A stretch of DNA of 64,000 bases from Dama dama (lineage: Eukaryota; Chordata; Mammalia; Artiodactyla; Cervidae), in the NCBI RefSeq assembly GCF_033118175.1, contig NC_083691.1, positions 61,532,001 to 61,596,000 of the forward strand, in the 5' to 3' direction. Under the pieces are notes generated by a model, which worked only from the letters and a program-made list of their open reading frames with translations, was not told the DNA's origin and did not search any database. The position numbers and the translations under genes are program-made. This document shows positions 34,975-46,724 of this stretch, piece by piece (position 1 is the first letter of the stretch; every line of letters starts with the position of its first letter).

Positions 34975-36700
34975 TGAATAAAAGAGAAAGAATAAAAGAG
35001 AAAATAGCATGACGCTACTTCTACAGTGATGTGTGCATTGTTGCCAATATTTAATTATCATCATCAATTGTTCTATCATTATTATGATGCTATTAGTTTG
35101 CATGCATCCTCCTCACCAGCCTGCAATCCTCTGCTGTGAAAGGCCAGGCCCATTCTCAGACCAACATCTGCCCAGTCCAGTCTGATTTGCTCTTGAGTCT
35201 CCCAGGAAACCATCACATATGTGCTCTGTTGCTTATGTTGTCAACCTGTAAGTGGTCACTTATTTATTGAAAAACAACAGGCTTTGTCTCCGAGGGGATG
35301 TCTTGATCCCAGTCCTCCCCACAACTGACTAGCTGGCCCAGAACCTGTTCTGGAACCTGAGCTGGAAGGAGAGGGGTGGGACTGGTAGAGATCGCCTCTC
35401 TAGAATTCTGTCTCTCTCTCCCAGGGGAACTCCTGAAGAAACCTTGAAGCAGAGAATTTTCCTGCTCTCCTTATCAAAGAGAAGGATTTCACTTGCTCAT
35501 TTATAAATGGGTGCTGTCTAGTAGTTAAATCTGCTTGGGGACTGGGGCGTGGGAGCATGTTTGCGAGTTTCTTGATAAATATCACATGGAAATGGTGTTG
35601 TGCTTGCATAAGCCAACTCCTGAAAAATGGGTCCTTTAATATCCTCTCAATGAGACCAGCTACATGACAACTGGCCCGGGGAGCTGAAATGCTGGTGAGA
35701 AATTGAAGCCATAGATCTGTCTCAGAGTGTGGCCTCATCAGCTGTGATTGTTAGGTGTTAAGTTGAAGACCCTACAGCCCTCTGGTCTCGCCTGCCTGTG
35801 ATGGATGGCAGCTCGGGCATTAGCCAGGGTCGGATAGGCTGGTGGTGGGGGCTGCTGCTGCTGGGTGCTGATTTGATATGCGTCCCCCTCTGGGACATGC
35901 CTGGAGGATGCCTCAGGGGAGGAGAGAGACCCAAGAGGGTTGGTGGTTGCATCGGTCTTGGTCCAGCCGGGAAAACAGGAAGCATCTGAGATATTTCACA
36001 CAGAGGAGATTTAATGCAGAGAATTGGTTACAGAGGTGTTGGAAGAAAGGGTTCAGGGAGCCAAAGAGAATTGGTAGGTAGATGGGGGGAAGCAGAAGAA
36101 AGAAGAGGCAATACCCAGAGACAAGGAGGCTGCCAATCCTGCTGGACCAGGACCTGCACCTGAGCCCAAGCTGTGCTGCTGGAATGACTCAGGAGGTGCG
36201 GCCACCACCTTCCCGGAGGCTGGAATCAGGAACATTCCATCCACTGCCGCTATGGCAACTGCGGGCCAGCATCGGAGCTACCGCCTACTTCGGGGAAAAC
36301 CAGCAGGGAGCTTTCCTCTTTCTCCCACCTTCTGATCCCCCACCAGCGCCTCCCTTTGGCTGAACTGAACCAGATGGCTGGAGAGTTTGTGAAGTGTTCT
36401 CCTGGACTCCAAGCTCCAGCAGTAAAGAGGAATGGATAGAAGAGTCTGTGCAAACTGAGAGGCAGCAGATGAATAAAGGACACAGAGTTCTGGGGTTGAG
36501 GCATGCAAGTGGAAACTAAGAGAAGTTCCTAACTTGGTATGGTGCCCAGGGTGCATTTAGGATTTAAAATCCATTGTGCCCTGAGTAGTTTCTTTTTTTT
36601 TTTCCTCCAACAATTCTCTGGAGAAAAGGTGTTAGAGTTGGAAATGATCAGTATCTCACCTTGTGCAGGAATATCCTCTGCAGCATTTGGAAGCACTGGA
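34975..36700. other. Single-copy DNA, possible unclassified old repeat
   Basis: The segment at about 35990-36470 ('agatttaatgcagagaattg' through 'cgcctccctttggctgaact') reads like an old dispersed repeat but I cannot name the family. No supported gene. Confidence 0.35.
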
Positions 36701-36704
36701 AGAT

Positions 36705-36900
36705 GGTCCTGTAACTGCTGAAACATCTCCAGTGACAAGGAACTTGCTACCTGGGTGAGGTAGCCAGTTTATTTCACAGTCGGACAGCTATAATTACTGG
36801 CAAGCACCCTGCTAGTGGAAACCTGTTTTCTAGGAACTTCTGTCCACTCGTCCTTGTTCTGTACACCATGGGCAATATCCTTACTTCACCTACTCTTTAC
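36705..36900 (+). repeat. Ancient LINE remnant (CR1/L3-like)
   Basis: 'acaaggaacttgctacctgg' and 'cagtcggacagctataatta' resemble a very old mammalian CR1-lineage repeat. Confidence 0.4.
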
Positions 36901-36904
36901 TTTG

Positions 36905-37306
36905 TGTTATGTAAGAGAAGGTGGGCTTTGGATTCTGTATCAGTCCGAAGTAGATTGGTCCATGAAAGACAGGACCCCCCCCCCCCCCCCCCAACCACCA
37001 CCAAGAAAGTCTTAAGTAAAGTTCAGGATCTGGGGGAGGCAGTACAGGGAAAGTTGGGGGCGCTGCCCTGTCACATCCCTTAGAGCCCAGCCTCCTTGCA
37101 CATTTCTACTCTGCCAGCCCCAAAGTATATGCCCCAACCCCATGGATGAAGATGACGCTGTGGTCATCTCACCCATACTCCAAGCAGTAGGATTCATGGA
37201 GGTGGGGGGTGGTGATGAGTGGACTGTTACTTCTCTCTGAAGAAAGTATCCTGGAAGCTGCTGTTAGAAACTTCCCCTTGTATTTGATTGGCCAGAACTT
37301 GCTTAT
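36905..37306. other. Single-copy spacer with a C run
   Basis: A run of 18 C lies at 36975-36992. Nothing else recognised. Confidence 0.5.
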
Positions 37307-37418
37307 TGCTGTTGTTCAGTCATTCTGTCATGTCCAACTCTTTGCCAGCCCATGGACTGCAGCATGCCTGGCCTGCCCTGTCCTTCATTATCTCCCGAAG
37401 TTTGCTCAAACTCATGAA
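37307..37418 (-). mobile_element. BovB 3' terminal fragment
   Basis: 'ttgttcagtcattctgtcat' to 'tttgctcaaactcatgaact' is a diverged BovB 3' end, reversed. Confidence 0.78.
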
Positions 37419-37604
37419 CTTGGTTACCTGGTCAAAATCAAGCTGCCAGGAAATCTGGGAAGTGCCTTCTTTACCTGGATACCTCAGTGCCCAGTCCAAA
37501 CTTCCGCGACTCTGGGAAAGAAGGCAGTAGACACTGAGGTACAGCAAATCCTCCAGCAAGAGAGTCAAGTTTTATAGGCCAAGCAATGTGCTAGGCCCGT
37601 GCTT

Positions 37605-37760
37605 CTCACATTTAATATGTGAATTTCCTGGGGCGTTTGTTAAATGCAGATGCTGACTTAGTAGGTCTCACTGAGGTCTGGGATTCTGCATTTCTGTCAG
37701 GCTCCTAGCTGATACCAATACTGCTGGTCCAAGGACCATACGGTGTACAAAGGGCTGGAC
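37605..37760 (+). mobile_element. MER5-type hAT DNA transposon remnant
   Basis: 'cgtgcttctcacatttaata', 'cttagtaggtctcactgagg', 'ggattctgcatttctgtcag' and 'actgctggtccaaggaccat' follow the short non-autonomous hAT-Charlie (MER5A-like) consensus order. Confidence 0.65.
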
Positions 37761-37919
37761 ATTGTTGAATAAGATGGACAGAGGCTCATCTTGCATCCTG
37801 CAAGTGAAGTTGAATCCCAGACTTTTTACTATAAACCTGCCTTTGGGGGATGCTGTGAGATTACAAGAGCCCGGCTCCCAGGAGGCCCTGAAATGTAGCC
37901 TTCTTCCTGCTTTTGGAGT

Positions 37920-38220
37920 GTCTCCTCCAGGAGGGCGCTGACTGGGGCAGACTGCATGAGCTGTTCAGATTGTGTATCAGCTACAGACTCCGGGAAAGTG
38001 AGCAGGTTGGGGGTCACCCAGAAGCAGTCGAGATTTCAGAAGGGGTCCAGCCGGCACGGACGACCGCAGAGAGGAGGCTTCAGGCTGGGCGGGGGCAGTG
38101 CAGGAGAGCACCTCCCCCTGTGCCAGGGAGGACCAGGGCCTGTAAGAAACAAGGCCGCCACCGCGGGCCTGCCCAACTCCCCATCTGCTCGGGAGAGAAA
38201 GGACACGGAGCAGAGGCAGG
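37920..38220. other. CpG-rich block of unknown origin
   Basis: The stretch is rich in CpG (for example 'ccgccaccgcgggcctgccc'), unlike its neighbours. It could be the U5-side of an old endogenous retroviral LTR in reverse orientation or a small CpG island. No primer-binding site, TG...CA ends or flanking duplication can be fixed by eye. Confidence 0.35.
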
Positions 38221-38239
38221 AATTCAGGCAATTAATCCT

Positions 38240-38820
38240 TTATTTAAAGAATAATAAACAGCCAGATTTTACATACTGAAAGAGGGAACAAGGTAAAAGG
38301 GGTTAAAAACTAAAAAGCAAGGATGGCAGACACCAATTAACACAATGCTAATTGACAATTTCCCCAAGCTTCCATGAAACATGCCAGGCCGATTTCCCCA
38401 ATTGCTAATTAAATCAAACCGCACACACAATACTAATTTCCCTAACTTAGGGAACTCAGTAGACAAATAAAATGAGAAACTAACTTAAACATTTTGTCAA
38501 AGTATGGGAAGACGGATGAATGAAATCTTAACATGAATAAACTTTGGCTTCGTGTAAATTTGTTAAAGTTCTGACATGTTTAATGAAGTCGTGAAATATT
38601 CCGGTATCTCTCTTCTGCTCACAATTGCATAAACGTTCTTCACTAATCACAAAATAATACATAGCAGTCCTCTTATACTTATGCTCTCTCCCTCTGGTGA
38701 AGGGTACCCAGCGCATCACGGAAGTGACATGGAAATTACACCTTTTAAAAATTATAAAATACCTACTTAATTACAATTAAAAACAAAGAAATAACTTTTT
38801 CTTTAAAATAGTCCCCGAAG
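38240..38820 (-). other. Unidentified minus-strand reading frame followed by a poly(A) signal
   Basis: On the minus strand a frame is open from about 38746 (possible start ATG at 38719) to a stop at 38528; the ATG form is 63 residues. About 285 bp further along the same strand is AATAAA ('tttatt', about 38239-38246), then a CpG-rich block. The order frame, AT-rich untranslated stretch, AATAAA could be a terminal exon, or the 3' part of an old LTR element in which the frame is chance. There is no adjacent poly(T), so a processed retrocopy is unlikely. I do not recognise the peptide. Short U3-like repeated words ('aatttcccc' type) occur at 38365-38450. Confidence 0.3.
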
Positions 38821-38950
38821 ATTGGGAATACATGTAAATCCATGGCTGATTCATATCAATGTATGACAAAACCCACTGGGAAAAAAAAAAAAAATAATAA
38901 TAATAAAAATTAAAAAAGAAAAAAAGGAAAAAAAAAAAAAAAAAAAAAAA
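38821..38950 (+). mobile_element. L1-BT 3' end, severely 5'-truncated
   Basis: 'aatccatggctgattcatat' to 'gtatgacaaaacccactg' is the L1 3' untranslated region, then a long impure A tail. An 11-bp target-site duplication 'agtccccgaag' flanks it (38810-38820 and 38951-38961). The body stops at 'cccactg', short of the normal L1 3' end seen at 50616-50660. Confidence 0.9.
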
Positions 38951-38961
38951 AGTCCCCGAAG

Positions 38962-39395
38962 TCTTTTGAGCTGGCTTTTTGAAAAAGAGAAGCCAGTCAC
39001 TTAATCACAGAGTTGAGTGTGGAGGCAGCTCACGTTGGCTGGTGTTCTGGCGATCCCCCTCCCCCCAGCCCTGCTCTGATCTATCTCAGGGGCCCCGTGG
39101 CTCCCTTTCCCACCAGCCCCTGCTGCAGCCTGCTTTGAAGTGTCCCCTCTACGCTCTTGCCTCTTGCTACACTCAGGGTCTGCTAGATGCATCCTCGTTG
39201 AATTTCGCTGTCACAGAACGGGGACAGATCTTTGAGGTCATCTGTCTAATTCGCTCATCTTCTTGTTAGGAAACTCAGGTCAAGAAATGTGAATGTGCCT
39301 GAGATCTGACAGTTGGCCTGAGGCCCCCAGGTTATTTATTTATTTTTTTAAATTATGTGAGAATTATATGATTGTTTGAATAACTGTGGCTCGTA
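38962..39395. other. Single-copy spacer
   Basis: Nothing recognised. Confidence 0.5.
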
Positions 39396-39399
39396 CTTC

Positions 39400-39685
39400 C
39401 ATTGTGTTTATTGCTATTGTGTTCCAGCCACTGTTGTAAGAGCTCCACACAATTGAGCCAGTTGATCCTTGTAATGATCCTGAGAGGTCAATATCATTAT
39501 CTCCCCATTTTACAGATAAAGAAACCGAGGCACTGCAGTGTTGAGTAGCTCACCTGAGGTCACATCAATTGCAGGCAGACGCTTTACCCTCTGAGCTACC
39601 AGGGAAGCCCCTAAGTGGCAGAACTAGATTTAACTCCGGGAAGACTGGCTCCAGGTCCACACTCTTAACTACTCCATTAACCTGC
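39400..39685 (-). repeat. MIR SINE split by a Bov-tA head
   Basis: Reverse-complement MIR: 'gttccagccactgttgtaag', 'ccccattttacagataaaga', then after a foreign 45-bp piece 'taagtggcagaactagattt' and 'cacactcttaactactcc'. Confidence 0.8.
39569..39613 (-). mobile_element. Isolated 5' head of Bov-tA
   Basis: The piece reads, on the minus strand, as the Bov-tA tRNA-like head with 'tagctcagagggtaaagc' (box-A-like) and stops before the rest of the SINE. The usual 3' tail is absent. Confidence 0.7.
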
Positions 39686-39689
39686 TCTT

Positions 39690-41875
39690 TTGTAGACTAA
39701 TTAGAAAATACAGAGAGAAATAAAGTAGAAAATGAAAATAAATGTCACTTGTAATAATACTTTTCAGAAAAATATAACCATTATTAGAATTTTGGCCATA
39801 TCCTAACTTAATTTGTCCTCCTTCTTCTTACATATTAAAAAATAGAATTAAACATATCTATGTGCTTTCCTGTGATTCACTTGATTTTGCTTTTTTTTTC
39901 CTTAACAGTGTACTATGAACAGTTTTCCACTGCCTAGGAATGCACGTGTGCAGCATGATCTTCAGTGGCTGAAATGCATCCCACTGAATGGATCTGCCAC
40001 AGCTGAGTTAACCTATGCACTGTAGTTGACATTTAGCTTGTTTCTTCTTTCTCTCTCATAGCATACTGCAGTGGACATCTATATACAAACATCTTTAGTT
40101 TCTTGTTGCATGTTCCTTATGGTGATCCCTTCACTGTTTTATATATATATATGGAAACCAGAAGATCTGAAAGGTGAGGGGAAGAGAGTGTTAAGTGGAG
40201 GTAGAGGACACCCCTAGATGTGCAGATCTAGGAAGCTGGACTCCCAACCAGCAATGGAGGAAACCCCCAGTCCCTAAGTGAAATGTTTCACCACGGGTCC
40301 TTTCTTGTGCAGTATCTTGTGGATCACTGAGGCAAGGGTCACAGTCCCCCAAAATAATATAATGGACACTTACCATCTGAGGCTCAGTAAATTATTCTTT
40401 AGGGGTGATTAGCTTCAGGCATATGTGTGTGTGTGTATGTGTGTAAAGAATTGTTGTTATTATTTTAGGGTATTGGCTGCTCAGTGAAGTATATGAAAAC
40501 TAGGCTGTTGGTGAAACTTGTTACATAGATTCACATGTTCCATCCAGTAGCCAGAGGGGCAAGTGGGTATCTTTGCTCAGCCTGGCATGTAGACATGGGA
40601 GATGGTCATGAGCGGCCACGGAGCTGGGTTCTTTGGCCCCTTTGTCCTGACTGGCATTGGTAATGCATTTGTCAAGAGGGAGGATGCTTATCTGTCCTTG
40701 TCCGTTCCTGGGACAAAGGCAGACCTGTCACTGTGAGATCAAGGGAACTCTGGAACCGTGTGGAAGGACGGCTGAAAGTCTTTCTTGTTCATTGTGATTT
40801 ATCATAATCACTGACCCCTCCCCCAGGATGAAATAGGAATGAAATAGTAATGTGATAGGTTAATGCTGATAATTAAAGAGAGTTTAAGACCAGTATGAGA
40901 CTGAACTGTGTGTGTGGGTGGCTGAAATGGCTGTTTGATGTGAAAGTCAATGATTGAATTATTCAGAGAGAGTAATTTCCAAATGATAATTTTACACTTT
41001 ACATAACTGGTTTTGATTTATTATAGTGGCACCCAGTTGAGCCGCTTTAGGTCTAAGGGGCTGTCAGCTTTTCCCTCCCCAACCCCTGGTTTGGAGCCCA
41101 CACACACAAAAACCTGCTCATGTCTGAAATTTGACGGTATTGTTGTTATCTCTCTGGCATGAGTTTCCCCCCTCGTCCCTCATAAGAGTTTATGGCTTGT
41201 TTGGCTTTGCAGTTTATAATCTGGCAGAGGGTGTGTGTGAGTGTACACGAGCGAGCGCACACACGCTGTGTATGTGTATAGTGAATGGCCCAGATAACCT
41301 GATCTCTCCTTCCCTTCCATTGTGGTTTTATGAAAGCTTTGATCTTTTGTCATTTAGCAAGAGGTAGGGCCAGGCTGGGAACAGGACCCCACGGGCAGCT
41401 GGAATGAAAGTGGTACGGTGGCAGCGGTAAGTTGCAACGCTGCTTCAGAACTGAGAGGAGAGTGAAAAGCTTGGAGCCCCACTTCCGGATCAACCCAAGA
41501 GAAGGAATGTGAAACTTAGGGAACGTATGAACTTATGCCAAGTAAATCCATCTGAAAAACCAGGCCTCCAGAGGCTGCTGTTTCTCATCTGAATCTTTTT
41601 TTTTTCTTGCTGAAAGTGACGCAAGTCAAGGCACAGTTCTCCCACTGATCTTTTCTGAAGCAGCCTAGAATGCAAGTGCCACGGGACAGGCAGGCAAGTA
41701 CTTATCCTAACAGATCTTTTTGGTTGACACCATGCTCCAACCCTCCCCTCCCAACACTGCAGCCTCCATCCCTCCTTTGGGATTGAGGGTGGCTTATTCT
41801 TATGAGTAAAAGCAGTAGCAGGAAGATCATTCGTTTAGTGACAACTCTGAGCCCTTACATATAGTGTAATAACGT
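39690..41875. other. Single-copy DNA with simple repeats
   Basis: (TA)n at 40140-40151, a GT-rich patch at 40421-40443 and another at 41228-41280. The block at about 40840-41040 is AT-rich and repeat-free. No supported gene. Confidence 0.45.
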
Positions 41876-41877
41876 GG

Positions 41878-42070
41878 ACAGCAGCTAGCATTTGTTGAGT
41901 GCTTGCTTTGTGACAGGTACTGTTTTAAGCACATTTACTGTATTAACCCATTTGATTCTCCGTAGAGCCCTTGAAGTATTATATTTGTTTTTGCCTCATT
42001 TTATACATCAGAGGCTGAGGGTCACTAGGTTGCCCCTGAATGTAGTGTCTGCGCTCAGAATTCTTTTTCA
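41878..42070 (-). repeat. MIR SINE
   Basis: Reverse-complement MIR: 'agctagcatttgttgagtgc', 'tgtattaacccatttgattc', 'cctcattttatacatcagag'. Confidence 0.8.
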
Positions 42071-42527
42071 GCACTGGTCCCAGTGAAAGATGCCACGCTC
42101 CATGCTTACTCCTTCAGTAAAGGAGGTCTTTATTTTCTGAAGCCTTTTGGATGGCTGGTTGCATGTCTCTGATCTATGGCTCCAAAATAGGCAAGAGTAA
42201 AACAGACCCATCAGAGAATATGCTGGAAAATTGTGGGGGAACTCAAGGAGTTGGGGATGGTGAGGAAAGGCTGGGTGAATGGAAGCAAGGAAAGGAGTTG
42301 GGAGACCACTGTGGGAAAAGGCAGGATTGGGGAGGGAAAGGGAGCATCAACAGATTCAATAAAGAGGAAGTCTAGACCTTGCCCCTCCGGTTTGGCACTT
42401 GGGTCAGATTCCCATGATGGCCAATCCTGACAGTAGCTTAAAGTTCCCTAACCTGTAGAACTGGTCAACTCTCTGTCTCTCCTCTCTGCTTTGATCTCAT
42501 TTTAAAAACAGTGTTCAAAATGTCTCA
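42071..42527. other. Single-copy spacer
   Basis: Nothing recognised. Confidence 0.5.
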
Positions 42528-42539
42528 AACTGGGGCTTA

Positions 42540-42749
42540 TTTTTAAATTAAATTTTTTTAATATTTATTAACTTATTTTACTGTCTTGGGTCTTAGTTGC
42601 CATACTCAGGACCTCTCATTGCAGTGTGCAGGCTTCTCTAGCTGCCCTGTGGCATGTGGGATCTTAGTTTCCTGACCAGGAATTGAACCCAAGTTCCCTG
42701 CATTGGAAGGTGGATTCTTAACCACTGGACTACCAAGGGGAGCCCCAAG
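42540..42749 (-). mobile_element. CHR-type SINE (tRNA-Glu derived), long form
   Basis: 'cttagttgccatactcagga' and 'ttcctgaccaggaattgaac' to 'ggattcttaaccactggact' match the cetartiodactyl CHR-type SINE in reverse. A 12-bp target-site duplication with one mismatch flanks it ('aactggggctta' 42528-42539; 'aactggggttta' 42750-42761). Confidence 0.85.
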
Positions 42750-42761
42750 AACTGGGGTTTA

Positions 42762-43240
42762 GATACTGCCAGAGGTAGCCAGTATTGCCAAACAAATCTG
42801 GGGTATGATTTCAAGGAGGGGAAGTTAAATGATTTCATTGGCTAGTAATTAAAATATTACTTTTATAGCAAAATACATCTCAGTAAATTATGAAGTAGAA
42901 AACAAAATTCTAATGAATCCTTAAAGCCTGGGATTTCTAAGAACTGAGCTAGGCCCCCAGAGCCCTGGCAGGGTGGATTCGCTCTTCTCTGCCCTTTGGG
43001 CCTTTCGGGGAGTGAAGTGGAGCAGTCTTGATGCACGTGTTCCCCTGGGCTTGCCAGGAATCCTGCTGGGCAGATGAGACCTGGCTCCTACCCAGCCCTG
43101 TTTCTGATTGATTCCAGGGGACTTCCATCCTCAGAACTTCTGTGGATAATATTCTGATAAATTTTGGGGTTAGGATACTTTTCAAAGGAAGATAGGAATC
43201 CCAGAGGCCTTGGAAAAAGAAAAATGGAAATATAACACTC
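42762..43240. other. Single-copy spacer
   Basis: Nothing recognised. Confidence 0.45.
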
Positions 43241-43299
43241 AAAAGCACAAAGTTTGGTACTTGACAAAAGATGACATAAACCAACTCACAAGACAAATG

Positions 43300-44150
43300 A
43301 CCAACTTTTGGGAAAAGATATTTGTATCACATATAAAGGATTAATATTCTTAGTATACAAAGAGGTTTTATGAAGCAAAAAGTAAAGGACAATAGGTAGA
43401 AAAAATAGGGGAAAACGTACTTTGTATTTTTAAAGAAAAAATGACTGATAAATATTTGAGAAGAAAGCCTTCCAAGTTATTAAAGAAATGTTAATTAATC
43501 AGTAACATATACTTTTTTTAACCTTGGAGATTTGAAAAAATGGAGACAATTTGATGCTGGCAAACATGCTGGGAAATGGGCAGACTTATACAGTGTGGGT
43601 GGAGATGGGTATATTGGTACAGCCTCTCTGGTGAGTGGTTGGACTGAATTTCTTAGACTTTAAAATGATCATATTAAGTACCTAAAAGTATAATATAGCA
43701 GGAGTATTGTGTCTGTATAATGACAAATATATAGTGACATTCTTTATAGTTGGTTATGAAGTAGTTGACCACAACTTAAATGTCCAGTGAGAGGGAAAAT
43801 GGTGAGATACACAGCTTCATCCATGTGATGGGAAGTTACTGTATTGTGTTGTGTGCTGTGCTGTCATGGCCTATTCTTTATGACCCCATGGACTGTAGCC
43901 TGCCAGGCTCCTCTGCCCATGGGATTCTCCAGGCAAGAATACTAGAGTAGTTTTCCATTGTCTACTCTAGGAGATCTTCCCTACCCAGGGATAGAACCCG
44001 GGTCTCCTGTGTCTCCTGCATTAGCAGGCAGATTCTTTACCACTGTGCCACCTGGGAAACCCTCATTATCTTATGAGATAAGTCTTTATATGCAGATGTG
44101 AGAATAAGCATAGTGCAGACTGACAGTGTCACTCACTTAAAAAAAGATGT
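43300..44150 (+). mobile_element. L1M (old LINE-1) 3' region, split by Bov-tA
   Basis: 'gaaaagatatttgtatcaca' and 'ataaaggattaatattctta' (late ORF2), 'cttatacagtgtgggtggag' and 'caacttaaatgtccagtgag' (3' region) are in L1M order. A Bov-tA interrupts it at 43850. Confidence 0.65.
43850..44061 (-). mobile_element. Bov-tA SINE
   Basis: Tail at left, 'gaccccatggactgtagcct'; head at right, 'tctttaccactgtgccacct'. Confidence 0.88.
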
Positions 44151-44236
44151 ATATTTATTTTTTTTCTCTTATTTTCTTATGGTAGTTACACCCATGTAGA
44201 GTTAAGCTGGAGAAACTTTATTAAAGGTGAATCACT

Positions 44237-44461
44237 GAGCTTCCCAGGTGGTGCAGTGGTAAAGAATCCACCTGCTAATGCAGGAGACACAAGAAACTTG
44301 GGTTCGATTCCTGGCTCACGAAGATCCCCTGGAATAGGAAATGGCAACCCAATCCAATATTCTTCCCTGGAAAATTCCATGGACAGAGGAACCTGGAGGT
44401 CTACAGTCCACGGGGTTGCAAAGAGTCAGACATGTCTGAACGACTGAGCATGTGCACACAC
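44237..44461 (+). mobile_element. Bov-tA SINE
   Basis: Head 'gtggtgcagtggtaaagaat', tail 'agagtcagacatgtctgaac'. Confidence 0.88.
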
Positions 44462-44464
44462 GGG

Positions 44465-45255
44465 TATATGAGAGAAAGGGACAAATCCTTGGAGCAGCAA
44501 TGAAAAACCAGAGCTGCTAACTATACCTGACTCTTTTCAAATTTTTTCAAGGATGTATGTTTATATGTAGTTATGTTGTCTAAACATAGGTACAAATCTT
44601 GGAAGAAAAATGTACCAAGAGGGCTATAGTCAGTGAGATTAGAGATGGTTTTTCTTTTATGTGTTTTGTAGTGTTTTTCAGAATTAAAACAAATGCCCTC
44701 CTGTCATATCACTTGTTTCCTGTGCACCCTTCACTCAGTATTCAATATTCACCATTTTGTGTTTCTGGTTACCTGTCAAAATGAATATATTTCTCCTCAC
44801 CCCCCACCCCCCCGCCGCCGCCAACCCCTGCCACCTTACTATACTCAAGGAATCCAAGTTTTCAGTCCGGGAGGTAACCTTGATGTTTCATCCCACCTCC
44901 CTACTTTGCGGTGTTTTGCAAATGATTGTGTGAGGCACGTTGCGGTACCCTTAGGCTAGCCCTGATGTGTCTGTTGGGCCAGCGTCCTGTCTAGTTAGTT
45001 CTCCCTTTCAGTCTCAGATGTGTCATGATCTGGACTGTAAATCACATGGCTACCCTGCTTGGAGCAGTCATGTGACAGTTCATGTTCATGACATTGGTGA
45101 GAAGTGGAGACAAGAATGAAACCCAGAGCTCCTGATTTCACTGGATATGGTCAAGGGCAAGTCCTGCCTTCAGTGAGCTTCTAGTAACCCTGGCAATAAA
45201 AGGCATTTTCCTACAAAGACAGGTGGTTCGCTGGGGAGAAATATCGGAGTTAACT
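44465..45255. other. Single-copy DNA, no gene seen
   Basis: A C-rich patch with CCG triplets lies at 44800-44822. No supported gene. Confidence 0.45.
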
Positions 45256-45257
45256 CT

Positions 45258-45390
45258 TGGTTCTGCCCCTACTGGCCATTCTCTGAATCTCAGCTGCCTT
45301 ATCTGTAAAGTGGGGTTACTGTGCCTGTCTCAGAGGGTTGCTGTGAGTATTAAATACAGTGCTGAGCATTATGCTTAATAAATTAACCTC
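45258..45390 (+). repeat. MIR SINE
   Basis: 'ctcagctgccttatctgtaa', 'gagggttgctgtgagtatta' and 'acagtgctgagcattatgct' are in MIR order. Confidence 0.75.
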
Positions 45391-45446
45391 AATTATGAAA
45401 AGAGCAGTCCAATATAATGCTAAATTACATAAGGCTCCAAGTATAT

Positions 45447-45906
45447 TGTTGTTCAGTCACTTAGTCCGGTCCAACTCTTTGTGACCCCATGGACTGCAGC
45501 ACGCCAGGCTTCTCTGTCCTTCACCATCTCCCAGAGTTTGCTCAGACTCATGTCCATTGAGTCAGTGATGCCATCCAACCATCTCATCTTCTGTTGTCTC
45601 CTTCTCCTCCTGCCTTCAGTCTTTCCCAGCATTAGGGTCTTTTCCAATGAGTCAGCTCTTTGTATCAGGTGGCCTAAGTATTGGAACTTCAGCATCAGTC
45701 TTGCCAATAAATATTCAGGGTTGATTTCCTTTAAGATTGACTGGTTTGATCTCCTTGCTGTCCAAGGGACTCTCAAGAGTCTTCTCCAGAACCACAGTTC
45801 AAAAGCATAAATTCTTTGGCACTCAGCCTTCTTTATAGTCCAACTCTCACATTCATTCATGACTAGTCAAAAAACCATAGCTTTGATACATGGATCTTTG
45901 TCTCTG
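45447..45906 (-). mobile_element. BovB 3' fragment
   Basis: 3' end at left ('attgttgttcagtcacttag'), C-terminal coding region to the right. The minus-strand frame 45860-45453 is open for 135 residues (MNECESWTIKKAECQRIYAF...), the end of the BovB polyprotein, a fragment without catalytic domains. Confidence 0.9.
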
Positions 45907-45909
45907 ATG

Positions 45910-46720
45910 TAAAAATGAAAGTTTGATCATGTACTGGAACTGAAGGACAATAGGTACCTTGGACAAGTCCAATCTTACTTCGTAGGCACACTTTCCAAAT
46001 ACCCTAGGGCAAGTTCTTCTTTAGAGATGCCAGAAGATGGAGACGTTTTGAGTTGCTTGTTAGAAGTTGAGCTTGATGACTGAGTAGGTTGATTCATTCG
46101 GGTGAGTGTTATGGAACCAGAGGCTCTTGCAGTCAGAAGCGAGCTTGGAAATGACGTGGTGCCACTCGGGGCAGAAATTGCTCTGGGAGTGTTTGGAAGC
46201 CCGAATCCATGTTGTCTTGCACTAGTCCCACTCAGAGACAAACACCAAGAGCCCGCGGGACCTCTCCCTTGTCCCTGGCATTCCTGCTCAAGGAGGCCTG
46301 GTGGGGAAGAGACCCTGAAAGGCTCACCTGCACATCTTGCTTGGACACTGACCACCTAACTGGTGTCAGAAGCGGTCAATTCTTACCCTCTTATTCCCTG
46401 GAAAAAGCTGAATCTGCTACTAAATATTTCCCTTATTTTCTGGTGGGCATAGAAAAGGTCTTTGGGTTTTCACTTCTGAATTAGCAAGAAGAAGGGACAA
46501 AGGACCTGGATGAAAGCAATAACAACAAAAACAACGCTTCCCCCCCCACCCCCCCTCCCCCCAACTTGTTCTGTTTGGAAATTTGAGCCTAAAAGCTCAC
46601 TCATTCTAAGAAAGTAGATTATTCCAGGACAATGAAGGCATATTCCAAGGGGCTACATGCTTGAACAGGAGCCAGGATCATTGGATAAAAACTTTAGTCT
46701 ACTCCTTTGTGCACCACAGC
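45910..46720. other. Single-copy DNA, no gene seen
   Basis: Antisense-overlapping open frames at 45975-46359 have no family signal. A C-rich run lies at 46539-46562. Confidence 0.45.
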
Positions 46721-46724
46721 AGTA

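Noticed and set aside
45975..46359. 126-codon minus frame overlapping an 85-codon plus frame
   Set aside because: No recognised family and mutually antisense; treated as chance.
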